Source of the DNA: Betaproteobacteria bacterium
Lineage (GTDB): Bacteria > Pseudomonadota > Gammaproteobacteria > Burkholderiales > Rhodocyclaceae
DNA length: 48,437 nucleotides
Direction of reading: 5' to 3'
Assembly: GCA_012026675.1 (NCBI GenBank)
Contig: VEPA01000146.1
Coordinates: 1-48,437 of the forward strand
Shown here: positions 40,996 to 48,437 of the stretch, one piece after another
Layout: each line of letters opens with the position of its first letter
How positions within the stretch are numbered: the stretch's first letter is position 1
Made by a program: the position numbers and the translations under genes
Notes under the pieces: model-generated
The model's input: the letters and a program-made list of their open reading frames with translations, nothing else
Told to the model about the DNA's origin: nothing
Database searches by the model: none

Positions 40996-41541
40996 TCAGG
41001 GCGCAGGATCGGGCCGGAAGCCGAAGCGCAGCGCTACATCGCACCGCCTGCTCGGCTGCACGGGCAAACCGCGCCACATCACGCCCGCAGCGCCGCCCAT
41101 GATTGCCTGCAGTTCCCCTTCATCCGCCGCTACGCCGCAGGCATTTCGGCAGTCCGCAACAAAACGCCCGAGGTCGCGGTCGTCGAGCAGTCCTATGCCG
41201 ATCGTGGTATCAAGCAGCACATTGCCCTCATCGTCCAGGTATGCCGCTGTCACAGACCCGGCGGCGGCACCGGTGTGTGCCGTCAGTCCGCCTTCGTCTT
41301 GCAGGCGGAGCACCAGCGGTGTGTAGTCGAGTGCGACGTAAACTGCTTGCGGGCCGTTGCTGAAAGTCCAGTTGCCCGAGTTATCCGGGCCGTAGTGCCT
41401 GTTGATGAATGCGACCAGACCGCCATGGCTGACGACCTCGCCCTTCAGGCGCCAGCGGCCGCGCCGGTCGAGGGAAAGCCAGCCGTAGCAGGCCGGGACA
41501 TTCGGCCACTTCACCATGGCGGCCGGATCGGAGAAGCTCAT
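40996..41541 (-). CDS. Conserved hypothetical DUF protein
   Basis: This 181-residue soluble protein has no obvious signal peptide. It opens PACYGWLSLDRRGRWRLKGEVV and contains FINRHYGPDNSGNWTFSNGPQAVYVALDYTP in adjoining blocks; I recall this pattern from DUF2946-numbered or nearby betaproteobacterial families, but I am not sure of the number. The C-terminal part is acidic then basic (DVALRFGFRPDPAP). It sits between the ABC exporter and slyD on the same strand. Function unknown. Confidence 0.7.
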   Translation of the reverse strand: MSFSDPAAMVKWPNVPACYGWLSLDRRGRWRLKGEVVSHGGLVAFINRHYGPDNSGNWTFSNGPQAVYVALDYTPLVLRLQDEGGLTAHTGAAAGSVTAAYLDDEGNVLLDTTIGIGLLDDRDLGRFVADCRNACGVAADEGELQAIMGGAAGVMWRGLPVQPSRRCDVALRFGFRPDPAP

Positions 41542-41604
41542 GCCGCGCAGACCGAAAACGCCAAGGTATTCACACCCCTTCCGGCGTCGGCAGGTCAGGA
41601 AGGC

Positions 41605-42087
41605 TCAGTGGTGATGTCCATGCTCGCCATGGACGTGGCCGTGCGTGATCTCTTCGGCGGTCGCCGCGCGGACTCCGGTTACGCTGCAGGAGAACAAGAG
41701 CGAGATTCCTGCAAGGGGGTGATTGCCGTCCACCACGACCTTGTCGTCAGCGATATCGGTAATCGTGAACAAGCCATCCTCGCTCTCGCCGTCCTCGGCG
41801 CCACGCTCGAATTGCATGCCGACTTCGATGTTTTCAGGAAACAGCTGGCGCGATTCGATGGCAACCAGATCGGCATCGTATTCGCCAAACGCGTCTTCCG
41901 GCTCCAGTCTTACTTCAAGCGTGTCGCCTTCGGCCTTGCCTTGAAGTTCTTCTTCGATGCGATCGAAGATGCCACCGTAGCCGCCGTGCAGATAAACCAG
42001 TGGAGCCGCGCCTTCATCTATTGAGGTACCGTCCGTATCGCGGACGCTGTACTTGAGGGTGACGACCGTGTTCCTAGCGATGAGCAT
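41605..42087 (-). CDS. slyD: FKBP-type peptidyl-prolyl isomerase, SlyD-like
   Basis: This 160-residue cis-trans prolyl isomerase and chaperone starts at 42087 (MLIARNTVVTLKYSVRD), preceded by AAGGAAGG; the frame is open to 42105. The FKBP core has YLHGGYGGIFDRIEEELQGK, the insert-in-flap domain lies at about residues 65-125 (EDAFGEYDADLVAIESRQLF), and then VDGNHPLAGISLLF. The His-rich tail HGHVHGEHGHHH is a metal-binding, probably nickel-binding, feature of SlyD. It overlaps the peroxiredoxin gene by 14 bases, so the two form one transcript. Confidence 0.92.
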   Translation of the reverse strand: MLIARNTVVTLKYSVRDTDGTSIDEGAAPLVYLHGGYGGIFDRIEEELQGKAEGDTLEVRLEPEDAFGEYDADLVAIESRQLFPENIEVGMQFERGAEDGESEDGLFTITDIADDKVVVDGNHPLAGISLLFSCSVTGVRAATAEEITHGHVHGEHGHHH

Positions 42088-42568
42088 GCTGCCTTCCTTT
42101 GCCATTGAGGTTTTTTACGAGTTGATAGACCTCGGCGGCATGCCCTTTCGGATGCACATCGTAGAGGGCGTGACGAACTATGCCTTCCTTGTCGACGATG
42201 AAAGTCGAACGTATTACACAGAGCTTCTTGTGGCCGTCCCGTTCGCGAAACTGGGACACGCCGAACTTGCGACAGACTTCGCCCTCCTCGTCCGACAGAA
42301 GTCGCACGGACAGGCCATGCTTGTCGCGAAAATCCGCATGCGAAAGGCAATCGTCGCGCGAGACGCCAAGGATGACGCAGTCAAAACGGGCGAATTCGTT
42401 TTCATGATCCGAGAACTCGGCCGCCTCGAGGGTGCAATAGGGCGTGCCGTCGCGCGGATAGAAAAACAGCACGGCATTTTGGCGGCCCCGCAGCGAAGCA
42501 AAATCGAACAACTCCATGTCGGCGTCGGGCAGTGAAAACTCCGGCGCTCTTTCTCCTTGATGCAGCAT
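42074..42568 (-). CDS. bcp: Peroxiredoxin, Bcp/PrxQ type, lacking the usual resolving Cys
   Basis: This 164-residue thioredoxin-fold peroxidase reduces H2O2 and alkyl hydroperoxides. The opening APEFSLPDADM and the peroxidatic Cys in DGTPYCTLEAAEF are present. Typical Bcp has a second Cys five residues later (TPGCTxxxC); here that position is not Cys. A 1-Cys mechanism or a distant Cys (DDCLSH, VCRKFG or KLCVI) would have to resolve the sulphenic acid. The SVRLLSDEEGEV and YDVHPKGHAAEV blocks are normal. It is co-directional with and overlaps slyD. Confidence 0.88.
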   Translation of the reverse strand: MLHQGERAPEFSLPDADMELFDFASLRGRQNAVLFFYPRDGTPYCTLEAAEFSDHENEFARFDCVILGVSRDDCLSHADFRDKHGLSVRLLSDEEGEVCRKFGVSQFRERDGHKKLCVIRSTFIVDKEGIVRHALYDVHPKGHAAEVYQLVKNLNGKGRQHAHR

Positions 42569-42625
42569 TCGCTTCTCCTTCTTCGGCGAACTCGATTCAT
42601 TCTAACCGAGTCTGCGGGGAAGGAA

Positions 42626-43786
42626 TCAAGTCCCGCCGCTGTCCTGCTGTCGCTCGCCTTCAATCGCCAGGACATCCTCGTGCCGGTGTTTGCTGGCAAG
42701 GTATTCGAGCGAGCGCATTTCGATCAGGCGGCTCACGGTGCGCGTGAACTCGCCTGCTTGAACTCCCTGCGTATAGAGGTCTTCGGCCGGACAGGCGGCA
42801 CCGATAATAAGTTTGACCCGATGATCGTAGAGCACGTCCACCAGCCAGGTGAAACGCCGCGCTTCGCTGGCCCTGTCGGTGCCAAGTTTCGGCACTCCCG
42901 TAAGAAACAAGGTGTGGGTGCAGTTGGCCAGCCAGAGGTAGTCGTTTTGCGAACGTGGTCCGCCGCACAGCGTGGCGAAATCGAACCAGATCACGCCCGG
43001 TGCTTGGTGCACCACCGGCAGCAGGCGACCGAGTACTTCGATCGGCTGGGTGTGGCCGGCTCCGCCAGCGATCGCGTTGAAGGTTCGCTGAATGGCGGCG
43101 TGCGCCTCGGCGTTGTCGGGCGCCAAGAATACCCCGGCTTGCGCGAGGGTACGCAGCCGATAGTCGATCCCGGCATCGATTTCGATGACGTCGAGTTTCT
43201 GCTGCAGCAGATCTATGGTCGGCAGGAACAGTTCCCTCTGCAATCCGTTCGGGTAAAGGCCGTCGGGCGGATAGTTCGAGGTGATGCAGAACACCACGCC
43301 GGCATCGAACAGGGCCTGCATCAGACGGCCGAGGATCATCGCGTCGGCAATGTCGGAAACGTGAAACTCGTCGAAACACATCAGACGGGTTTCCCGTGCG
43401 ATACGTGCCGCGACCTTCGCCAGCGGATCGGATTCATTGCGATGCACTCGCAGCGATTGGTGAATCTCGTGCATGAAGGCGTGGAAATGCACGCGGCGTT
43501 TGCGTTTGTAAGGTACGGCGGCAAAAAAGCAATCCATCAGGAAGCTCTTGCCGCGCCCTACCCCGCCCCAGAACCAGACACCGCGCGGCAATTCCGGGCG
43601 CACCAGCAGTTTTCTGAGCCTGCTGCGCCGCGCCGCCTTGAGTGCCAGCAGATCGTCATAGAACTTCTGCAGGCGTCGTGCCGCAACCAGTTGTGCCGGG
43701 TCGGCCTCGATGCCGCGCAAGGCCAGCGCGGCATTGAAGCCTTCGATCATGCCGTCCTTGGCAACTTTCAGGATTTTGTGGGGCAT
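42626..43786 (-). CDS. zapE: Cell division protein ZapE (AFG1-like ATPase)
   Basis: ZapE is a P-loop ATPase that modulates the Z ring under low oxygen or stress; its eukaryotic relative is AFG1/LACE1. The 386-residue protein starts at 43786 (MPHKILKVAKDGMIEGF), with 43750 as the alternative. Landmarks are Walker A FWGGVGRGKSFLMDCFF, the HFHAFMHEIHQSL block, Walker B LMCFDEFHVSDIADAMIL, SNYPPDGLYPNGLQRELFLP and the C-terminal FDVLYDHR-like segment WLVDVLYDHRVKL. It lies downstream of lpdA, separated by a terminator. Confidence 0.95.
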   Translation of the reverse strand: MPHKILKVAKDGMIEGFNAALALRGIEADPAQLVAARRLQKFYDDLLALKAARRSRLRKLLVRPELPRGVWFWGGVGRGKSFLMDCFFAAVPYKRKRRVHFHAFMHEIHQSLRVHRNESDPLAKVAARIARETRLMCFDEFHVSDIADAMILGRLMQALFDAGVVFCITSNYPPDGLYPNGLQRELFLPTIDLLQQKLDVIEIDAGIDYRLRTLAQAGVFLAPDNAEAHAAIQRTFNAIAGGAGHTQPIEVLGRLLPVVHQAPGVIWFDFATLCGGPRSQNDYLWLANCTHTLFLTGVPKLGTDRASEARRFTWLVDVLYDHRVKLIIGAACPAEDLYTQGVQAGEFTRTVSRLIEMRSLEYLASKHRHEDVLAIEGERQQDSGGT

Positions 43787-43787
43787 C

Positions 43788-43822
43788 AATAAGAAGGGCG
43801 GTCGGGTCTCCCCGGCCGCCCT
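43788..43822 (-). terminator. Intrinsic terminator after lpdA
   Basis: On the minus strand AGGGCGGCCGGG (43822-43811) and CCCGACCGCCCT (43806-43795) form a 12-bp stem with one non-standard (wobble) pair and a GAGA loop, followed by TCTTATT. It lies 19 bases beyond the lpdA stop and just before zapE, marking the end of the sucAB-lpdA operon. Confidence 0.78.
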
Positions 43823-43841
43823 GCCGCGCTGACCGATAGGA

Positions 43842-45269
43842 TCAGAAGTGTAGCGCGCGTTTATCGACCGCGAGCGAAGCTTCGTGCATCGCCTCCGACA
43901 GTGTCGGATGAGCGTGGCAGATGCGCGCAATGTCTTCCGACGACGCATTGAACTCCATCGCCACCACGGCTTCGGCAATCAGCTCCGAGGCGGTGTTGCC
44001 GATGACATGCACACCGAGAATGCGGTCGGTTTTGGCACAGGCGATCATCTTGACGAAACCGGTGGTATCACCCTGCCCCAGCGCACGGCCGTTGGCGGCA
44101 AACGGAATCTGCCCCGTCCGGTATTCGACGCCTTCGTTTTTCAGCTGCTGCTCGGTCTTGCCGACCCAAGCGATTTCGGGATGGGTGTAGATGACCCAGG
44201 GCACGGTATCCAGATTGACATGACCCTTCTGGCCGGCGATGCATTCGGCCACCATGACGCCCTCTTCCATGCCCTTGTGCGCCAGCATCGGGCCAGGCAC
44301 GACGTCGCCCCCGGCCCAGCCATTGGGCAGGTTGGTGCGGCAGTTGTGATCGACGTTGATGTAGCCGCTGGGACGCAGTTCGAGGCCGACGTTTTCCGCG
44401 CCGAGACCCTGCGTGTTCGGCACGCGGCCAACCGAAACGATCAGGCGATCGCATTGCAGGGTCTTGGTCTCATCCCCGAGTTCATAGTCGACGCTGACCC
44501 CTTTCTTGCCCGTTTCGACCTTGGTGATCTTGACGCCAAGCTGGATGTTCAGTCCCTGTTTCTGCGTGAATACCTTCCAGGCTTCCTTGGCCACGGCCTG
44601 ATCGGCCGATGCAAGGAAATCAGGCAGGGCTTCGAGGATGGTCACTTCGGAACCCAGGCGCTTCCATACCGAACCCAGTTCCAGGCCGATCACGCCGGCG
44701 CCGATCACGCCGAGGCGTTTCGGTGTCGAATCGAAATCCAGGGCGCCGACGTTGTCACAAATGATCTTGTTGTCGACTGGAATGCCCGGCAGGTGTCGCG
44801 CCTTGGACCCCGTAGCAACGACGACATGCGTGGCCTCCACGACATCGCCATTGACGTCGATGCGCCAGCGGTCATCCTCCCGGTTTACGAATTTTCCGTG
44901 ACCCGGCAGCAGCGTGACCTTGTTCTTCTTGAACAGGCCCTTGATGCCGCCGGTGAGCTGACCGACGATATTGTCCTTGCGCTTCATCATCGTGGCGACG
45001 TCCATCTTCACGCCGGTGGTCGAAATGCCGTGCATCTGGAAGCCGTGCTGGGCTTCGTCGTACAGTTCGGACGAGCGCAACAGCGCCTTGGAAGGGATGC
45101 AGCCGACGTTGAGGCAAGTGCCGCCGAGGCGAACTTCACCCTTGGGATCGGCATACGACTCGGACTCGATGCAGGCCGTGGACAGACCCAGTTGTGCGGC
45201 ACGAATCGCCGCAACATAACCGCCGGGGCCGCCACCGATGACGACGACGTCGAATTGCTTGTTTGCCAT
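43842..45269 (-). CDS. lpdA: Dihydrolipoyl dehydrogenase (E3)
   Basis: This 475-residue flavoprotein reoxidises the lipoyl arms of 2-oxoglutarate dehydrogenase with NAD+. The FAD motif is [21 protein letters not shown]; the redox pair lies in [16 protein letters not shown]; the NAD motif is [20 protein letters not shown]; the C-terminal catalytic His-Glu pair is in [14 protein letters not shown]. It sits 10 bases after sucB, completing odhA-odhB-lpd. A terminator follows. Confidence 0.97.
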   Translation of the reverse strand: MANKQFDVVVIGGGPGGYVAAIRAAQLGLSTACIESESYADPKGEVRLGGTCLNVGCIPSKALLRSSELYDEAQHGFQMHGISTTGVKMDVATMMKRKDNIVGQLTGGIKGLFKKNKVTLLPGHGKFVNREDDRWRIDVNGDVVEATHVVVATGSKARHLPGIPVDNKIICDNVGALDFDSTPKRLGVIGAGVIGLELGSVWKRLGSEVTILEALPDFLASADQAVAKEAWKVFTQKQGLNIQLGVKITKVETGKKGVSVDYELGDETKTLQCDRLIVSVGRVPNTQGLGAENVGLELRPSGYINVDHNCRTNLPNGWAGGDVVPGPMLAHKGMEEGVMVAECIAGQKGHVNLDTVPWVIYTHPEIAWVGKTEQQLKNEGVEYRTGQIPFAANGRALGQGDTTGFVKMIACAKTDRILGVHVIGNTASELIAEAVVAMEFNASSEDIARICHAHPTLSEAMHEASLAVDKRALHF

Positions 45270-45279
45270 GTTGGTATCC

Positions 45280-46518
45280 TTAAACGTCGAGCAGGAGACG
45301 CGCCGGATCTTCCAGCGCCTCCTTCATGGTGACCAGACCCAGGACCGCCTCACGCCCGTCGATGATGCGATGGTCGTAGGACATGGCGAGGTAGTTGATC
45401 GGGCGGATCACGATCTGCCCGTTCTCGACCACCGCGCGGTCCTTGGTCGCATGCACGCCAAGGATGGCGGACTGCGGCGGGTTGATGATCGGAGTCGACA
45501 GCATCGAGCCGAACACGCCGCCGTTGGAAATCGAGAAGGTGCCGCCGGTCAGGTCTTCGAGCGAGAGCTTGCCGTCCTTGGCCTTGACGCCGAATTCGGC
45601 GATCTTCTTTTCGATCTGCGCCAGGCTCATCTGATCGGCATCGCGCAGGATGGGTACGACAAGGCCGCGTGGGCTGCCGACGGCAATGCCAATATCGAAG
45701 TAGCCGTGATAGACGATGTCGTTGCCGTCGACCGAGGCGTTGATCACCGGATATTTCTTCAGTGCCGCCACTGCCGCCTTGACGAAGAAGGACATGAAGC
45801 CCAGCTTGACCCCATGCTCCTTTTCGAACTTGTCCTGATATTTCTTGCGCATTTCCATCACCGGCGCCATGTTCACTTCATTGAAGGTGGTGAGGATGGC
45901 GTTGGTCGATTGCGATTGGACCAGGCGCTCGGCAACGCGGGCACGCAGGCGCGACATCGGCACGCGCTGCTCGGGACGATCCGCAATGATCGCATCGGCG
46001 CTGACGACATTGGGCTGTGGCAGGGAAGGCTTGGCCGCCGCAGAAGTCGGCGCTGGTGAGACGGCGGCCGGAGCCGCCGGCGCGGCCTTGGCGCCGCCGC
46101 TGACGTCTTCCTTGAGGATGCGGCCACCGCGGCCGCTGCCTTGCACGTCGCCGGCGGCAATGCCCTTCTCTTCCATGATCTTGCGCGCGGCAGGCATTGC
46201 CGTCGCGCTTGGCGCCGGTGTCGGAGCCGCAGCAGGGGCGGCGGACTTGGCTGGCGCCGGAGCGGCAACAGCCCCCTTGGCCTCGGTGTCGATCTGGGCG
46301 ATGACTTCGCCCGACGTCACGCTCTCCCCATTGTTCTTGACGATCTTGACAATGACGCCGCTATCTGGCGCCGGTAGTTCGAGAACCACTTTGTCGGTTT
46401 CGATGTCGATCAGGTTCTGGTCGCGGGTGACGGCGTCGCCCTCCTTGACGTGCCAGGCGGAAAGCGTGGCCTCGGCCACCGACTCGGACAACTGCGGTAC
46501 TTTGACTTCGATGATCAT
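45280..46518 (-). CDS. sucB: 2-Oxoglutarate dehydrogenase E2 (dihydrolipoyl succinyltransferase)
   Basis: This 412-residue protein starts at 46518 ([14 protein letters not shown]). The lipoyl domain has [14 protein letters not shown] with the modified Lys. An Ala/Pro linker precedes the E3-binding segment ([29 protein letters not shown]), a second linker follows, and the catalytic domain ends with the active-site His-Asp of [14 protein letters not shown]. It forms the core of the 2-oxoglutarate dehydrogenase complex with sucA and lpdA, 10 bases either side. Repeat copy 8 falls in the second linker. Confidence 0.97.
   Translation of the reverse strand: MIIEVKVPQLSESVAEATLSAWHVKEGDAVTRDQNLIDIETDKVVLELPAPDSGVIVKIVKNNGESVTSGEVIAQIDTEAKGAVAAPAPAKSAAPAAAPTPAPSATAMPAARKIMEEKGIAAGDVQGSGRGGRILKEDVSGGAKAAPAAPAAVSPAPTSAAAKPSLPQPNVVSADAIIADRPEQRVPMSRLRARVAERLVQSQSTNAILTTFNEVNMAPVMEMRKKYQDKFEKEHGVKLGFMSFFVKAAVAALKKYPVINASVDGNDIVYHGYFDIGIAVGSPRGLVVPILRDADQMSLAQIEKKIAEFGVKAKDGKLSLEDLTGGTFSISNGGVFGSMLSTPIINPPQSAILGVHATKDRAVVENGQIVIRPINYLAMSYDHRIIDGREAVLGLVTMKEALEDPARLLLDV
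46044..46065 (+). repeat. 22-bp dispersed repeat, copy 8 (inside sucB, antisense)
   Basis: This copy matches the consensus at 21 of 22 positions, antisense to sucB. It encodes AVSPAPT in the flexible linker before the catalytic domain, where sequence is free to vary. Confidence 0.72.
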
Positions 46519-46528
46519 GATTTCTCCG

Positions 46529-48437
46529 TTATTCCTTGATGCCGAGAGCAGCGTTGACGACAGCCTTCTGCTGCTGAACGTGTTTTGAGGCATAACCGAC
46601 GGCCGGGGATGGCGACGAGGGACGAGCTACGGCGTCGAGTGTCTGCCCCTTCTTGATCAGCCGCTCCAGGCGATGATGCTTGGCATACCAGGCGCCCTGG
46701 TTCATCGGCTCTTCCTGGCACCAGATCAGTTCCTTGAGGTTGGGATACTTCTCCATCTCCTCAAACAGGCGGCGGTCGTCGAAGGGGTACAGCTGCTCGA
46801 CGCGCACCAGCGCAACATTGCCGATCTTCTTTTCGCGCCTTGCGGCGAGCAGGTCGAAGTAGATTTTGCCGGCGCAGGCCACCAGGCGCGTAACCTTCTT
46901 CGCCTCGAGCTTGTCGACTTCGCCGATGATCGTCTGGAAGGTGCCGTTGGCCAGTTCCTCGAGTGAACTCGTGGCGTCCTTGTGTCGCAGCAGCGACTTC
47001 GGTGTCATCACCACCAGGGGCTTCCTTTGCTTCCTCAGCATCTGGCGGCGCAGCATGTGGTAGACCTGCGCCGCGTTGGATGGCACGCAGACTTCCCAGT
47101 TGAATTCGGCGGAGAGCTGCATGTAGCGCTCGAGGCGGGCCGATGAATGCTCCGGCCCTTGTCCTTCGTAGCCGTGCGGCAGCAGCATCACCAGGCCGCA
47201 ACCACGACCCCACTTGGCTTCGCCGGACGACAGGAACTGGTCGATCACCACCTGCGCGCCATTGGCAAAATCGCCGAACTGCGCTTCCCATACCACCAGT
47301 TCGTTCGGCGCCGCGGTGGCGAAGCCGTATTCGAAGGCGAGCACGGCTTCTTCGGACAAGACCGAGTCGAAGCACATGAAGCGGCCCTGGTTCTCCTGTA
47401 TGTTCTGCAGCGGCCAGTAGGTACCCTCGTCCCACTTTTCGCGATTCTGATCATGCAAGGCGGCATGGCGATGGAAGAAGGTGCCACGTCCGACGTCTTC
47501 GCCGGATACGCGAATGTTGAAGCCGGCGGCAACCAAAGATGCATAAGCCAGGTTTTCGGCCATGCCCCAGTCCACCGGCAGCTTGCCTTCGCCCATCAGG
47601 CGGCGGTCGTCGATGATTTTCTGCACCCGCGAATGCAGAGTGAAATTGGCCGGTACGGTGGTGAGACGCTTCGCCAGGCGCTGCATTTCGGTCATCGACA
47701 CCGTCGTGTCGCACTTCTCGGTGTAGGGCACGCCAATATAAGGCGTCCAGTCGATCGAGAACTTGCTGTGGTAGTCGCTGATCACGGGATCGATCAAATG
47801 TCGGCCTTCGTCCAGCGCGGCGCGGTAATCCTTGATCATCTGCTCTGCATCGCCGTCGCCTATCACGCCCTGCGCCTGCAATTTGTCCGCGTACAGCTTG
47901 CGTGTGCCGGGATGCTGGGCGATCTTCTTGTACATCAGGGGCTGCGTCACCATCGGCTCGTCCTGCTCGTTGTGGCCGAGCTTGCGGAAGCAGACGATGT
48001 CGATGACAACGTCCTTCTTGAATTCCTGGCGATACTCCATGGCGATCTGGGTCACCAGCGCCACGGCCTCCGGATCGTCGCCGTTGACGTGGAAGATTGG
48101 CGCCTCGATCATCTTGAAAATGTCAGTGCAGTAAAGCGAGGAGCGGTAATCGCGCAGGTCGGAGGTGGTGAAACCGATCTGGTTGTTCACCACGATATGC
48201 ACCGTGCCACCCGTACCATAGCCGCGGGTGTTGGAGAAGTTGAGCATCTCCTGGTTGACGCCCTGCCCCGCCACGGCCGCGTCGCCGTGGATCAGCACCG
48301 GCAGTGCCTGCATCTTGCCTTCGGCGCCGCGTCGCACCTGGCGGGCATAGACCGAACCGGCCACCACGGGATTGACGATTTCGAGGTGCGATGGGTTGAA
48401 GGCCAGCGTCAGGTGCACGGGGCCACCAGGCGTACCG
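46529..48437 (-). CDS. sucA: 2-Oxoglutarate dehydrogenase E1, N-terminus outside window
   Basis: This is the thiamine-diphosphate E1 component that decarboxylates 2-oxoglutarate. The frame stays open through the window end (codons before 48418 read GTPGGP, then [19 protein letters not shown]), so only the C-terminal 630 or so of about 950 residues are present. ThDP and active-site blocks include [13 protein letters not shown]-type [50 protein letters not shown] and [34 protein letters not shown] in adjoining parts. It is the first gene of the sucA-sucB-lpdA operon on the minus strand. Confidence 0.96.
   Translation of the reverse strand, partial: GTPGGPVHLTLAFNPSHLEIVNPVVAGSVYARQVRRGAEGKMQALPVLIHGDAAVAGQGVNQEMLNFSNTRGYGTGGTVHIVVNNQIGFTTSDLRDYRSSLYCTDIFKMIEAPIFHVNGDDPEAVALVTQIAMEYRQEFKKDVVIDIVCFRKLGHNEQDEPMVTQPLMYKKIAQHPGTRKLYADKLQAQGVIGDGDAEQMIKDYRAALDEGRHLIDPVISDYHSKFSIDWTPYIGVPYTEKCDTTVSMTEMQRLAKRLTTVPANFTLHSRVQKIIDDRRLMGEGKLPVDWGMAENLAYASLVAAGFNIRVSGEDVGRGTFFHRHAALHDQNREKWDEGTYWPLQNIQENQGRFMCFDSVLSEEAVLAFEYGFATAAPNELVVWEAQFGDFANGAQVVIDQFLSSGEAKWGRGCGLVMLLPHGYEGQGPEHSSARLERYMQLSAEFNWEVCVPSNAAQVYHMLRRQMLRKQRKPLVVMTPKSLLRHKDATSSLEELANGTFQTIIGEVDKLEAKKVTRLVACAGKIYFDLLAARREKKIGNVALVRVEQLYPFDDRRLFEEMEKYPNLKELIWCQEEPMNQGAWYAKHHRLERLIKKGQTLDAVARPSSPSPAVGYASKHVQQQKAVVNAALGIKE

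Noticed and set aside
43884-45332. 482-residue open frame antisense to lpdA
   Set aside because: Shadow of a definite E3 gene; the composition is not protein-like.

Overview
The window looks like part of a high-GC betaproteobacterial chromosome, most likely Rhodocyclales or a close relative. The evidence is the protein flavour of guaBA, smpB-ratA-rnfH, mltG-tmk-holB-tatD and odhA-odhB-lpd-zapE, and an unusual wealth of periplasmic redox enzymes. No rRNA, tRNA, CRISPR array or intact insertion sequence was seen.

Layout. (1) 1-8418 is mostly housekeeping: a partial methyltransferase, a small AT-richer orphan membrane protein beside repeat debris, a Bcr/CflA efflux pump, smpB facing ratA-rnfH, guaB-guaA, and an alpha-methylacyl-CoA racemase-like gene. 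(2) 8485-19374 is a periplasmic redox island. One operon reads monoheme cytochrome c, diheme peroxidase, diheme peroxidase, Rieske protein, arsenite-oxidase-family molybdoenzyme; this is the protein set of the iodate reductase system (IdrA, IdrB, IdrP1, IdrP2) in a different gene order. A minus-strand AraC/EutR-type regulator follows. Then comes a tryptophan tryptophylquinone (TTQ) amine dehydrogenase operon in the order heavy chain, MauE, MauD, small chain (aauBEDA type), with two monoheme cytochromes. (3) 19400-27820 continues with DUF1329, DUF1302, an RND/MMPL pump, a Ycf48-like propeller and an acyl-CoA synthetase, a set typical of uptake and activation of hydrophobic compounds. (4) 27906-39006 is mixed: ankyrin proteins, pyruvate phosphate dikinase, tadA, an L,D-transpeptidase/GNAT fusion, an NRDE protein, ygfZ, mltG, tmk, holB and tatD. 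(5) 39038-39065 is a strong candidate dif (XerCD) site. (6) 39107-48437 is entirely minus strand: an ABC exporter, a hypothetical, slyD, a PrxQ/Bcp peroxiredoxin, zapE, lpdA, sucB and partial sucA.

How the genes may work together. The promoters of the Idr-like and Aau-like operons share a 16-base dyad (15 of 16 identical) followed after exactly 21 bases by a TAGAMT -10-like hexamer. Both dyads lie about 110 bases before the first start codon. This suggests one regulon, probably under the AraC/EutR-type protein encoded between the operons. A plausible but unproven scheme is periplasmic amine oxidation by the TTQ enzyme, electron flow through the small cytochromes to the Rieske protein, and reduction of iodate or another oxyanion by the molybdoenzyme. 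The diheme proteins could detoxify H2O2, mature TTQ as MauG does, or both.

A second unexplained signal is a 22-base dispersed repeat with nine copies, each matching the consensus at 20 or more of 22 positions. Three copies are intergenic and six lie inside genes. Sense copies read KVGAGxTA and antisense copies read AVSPAPT.
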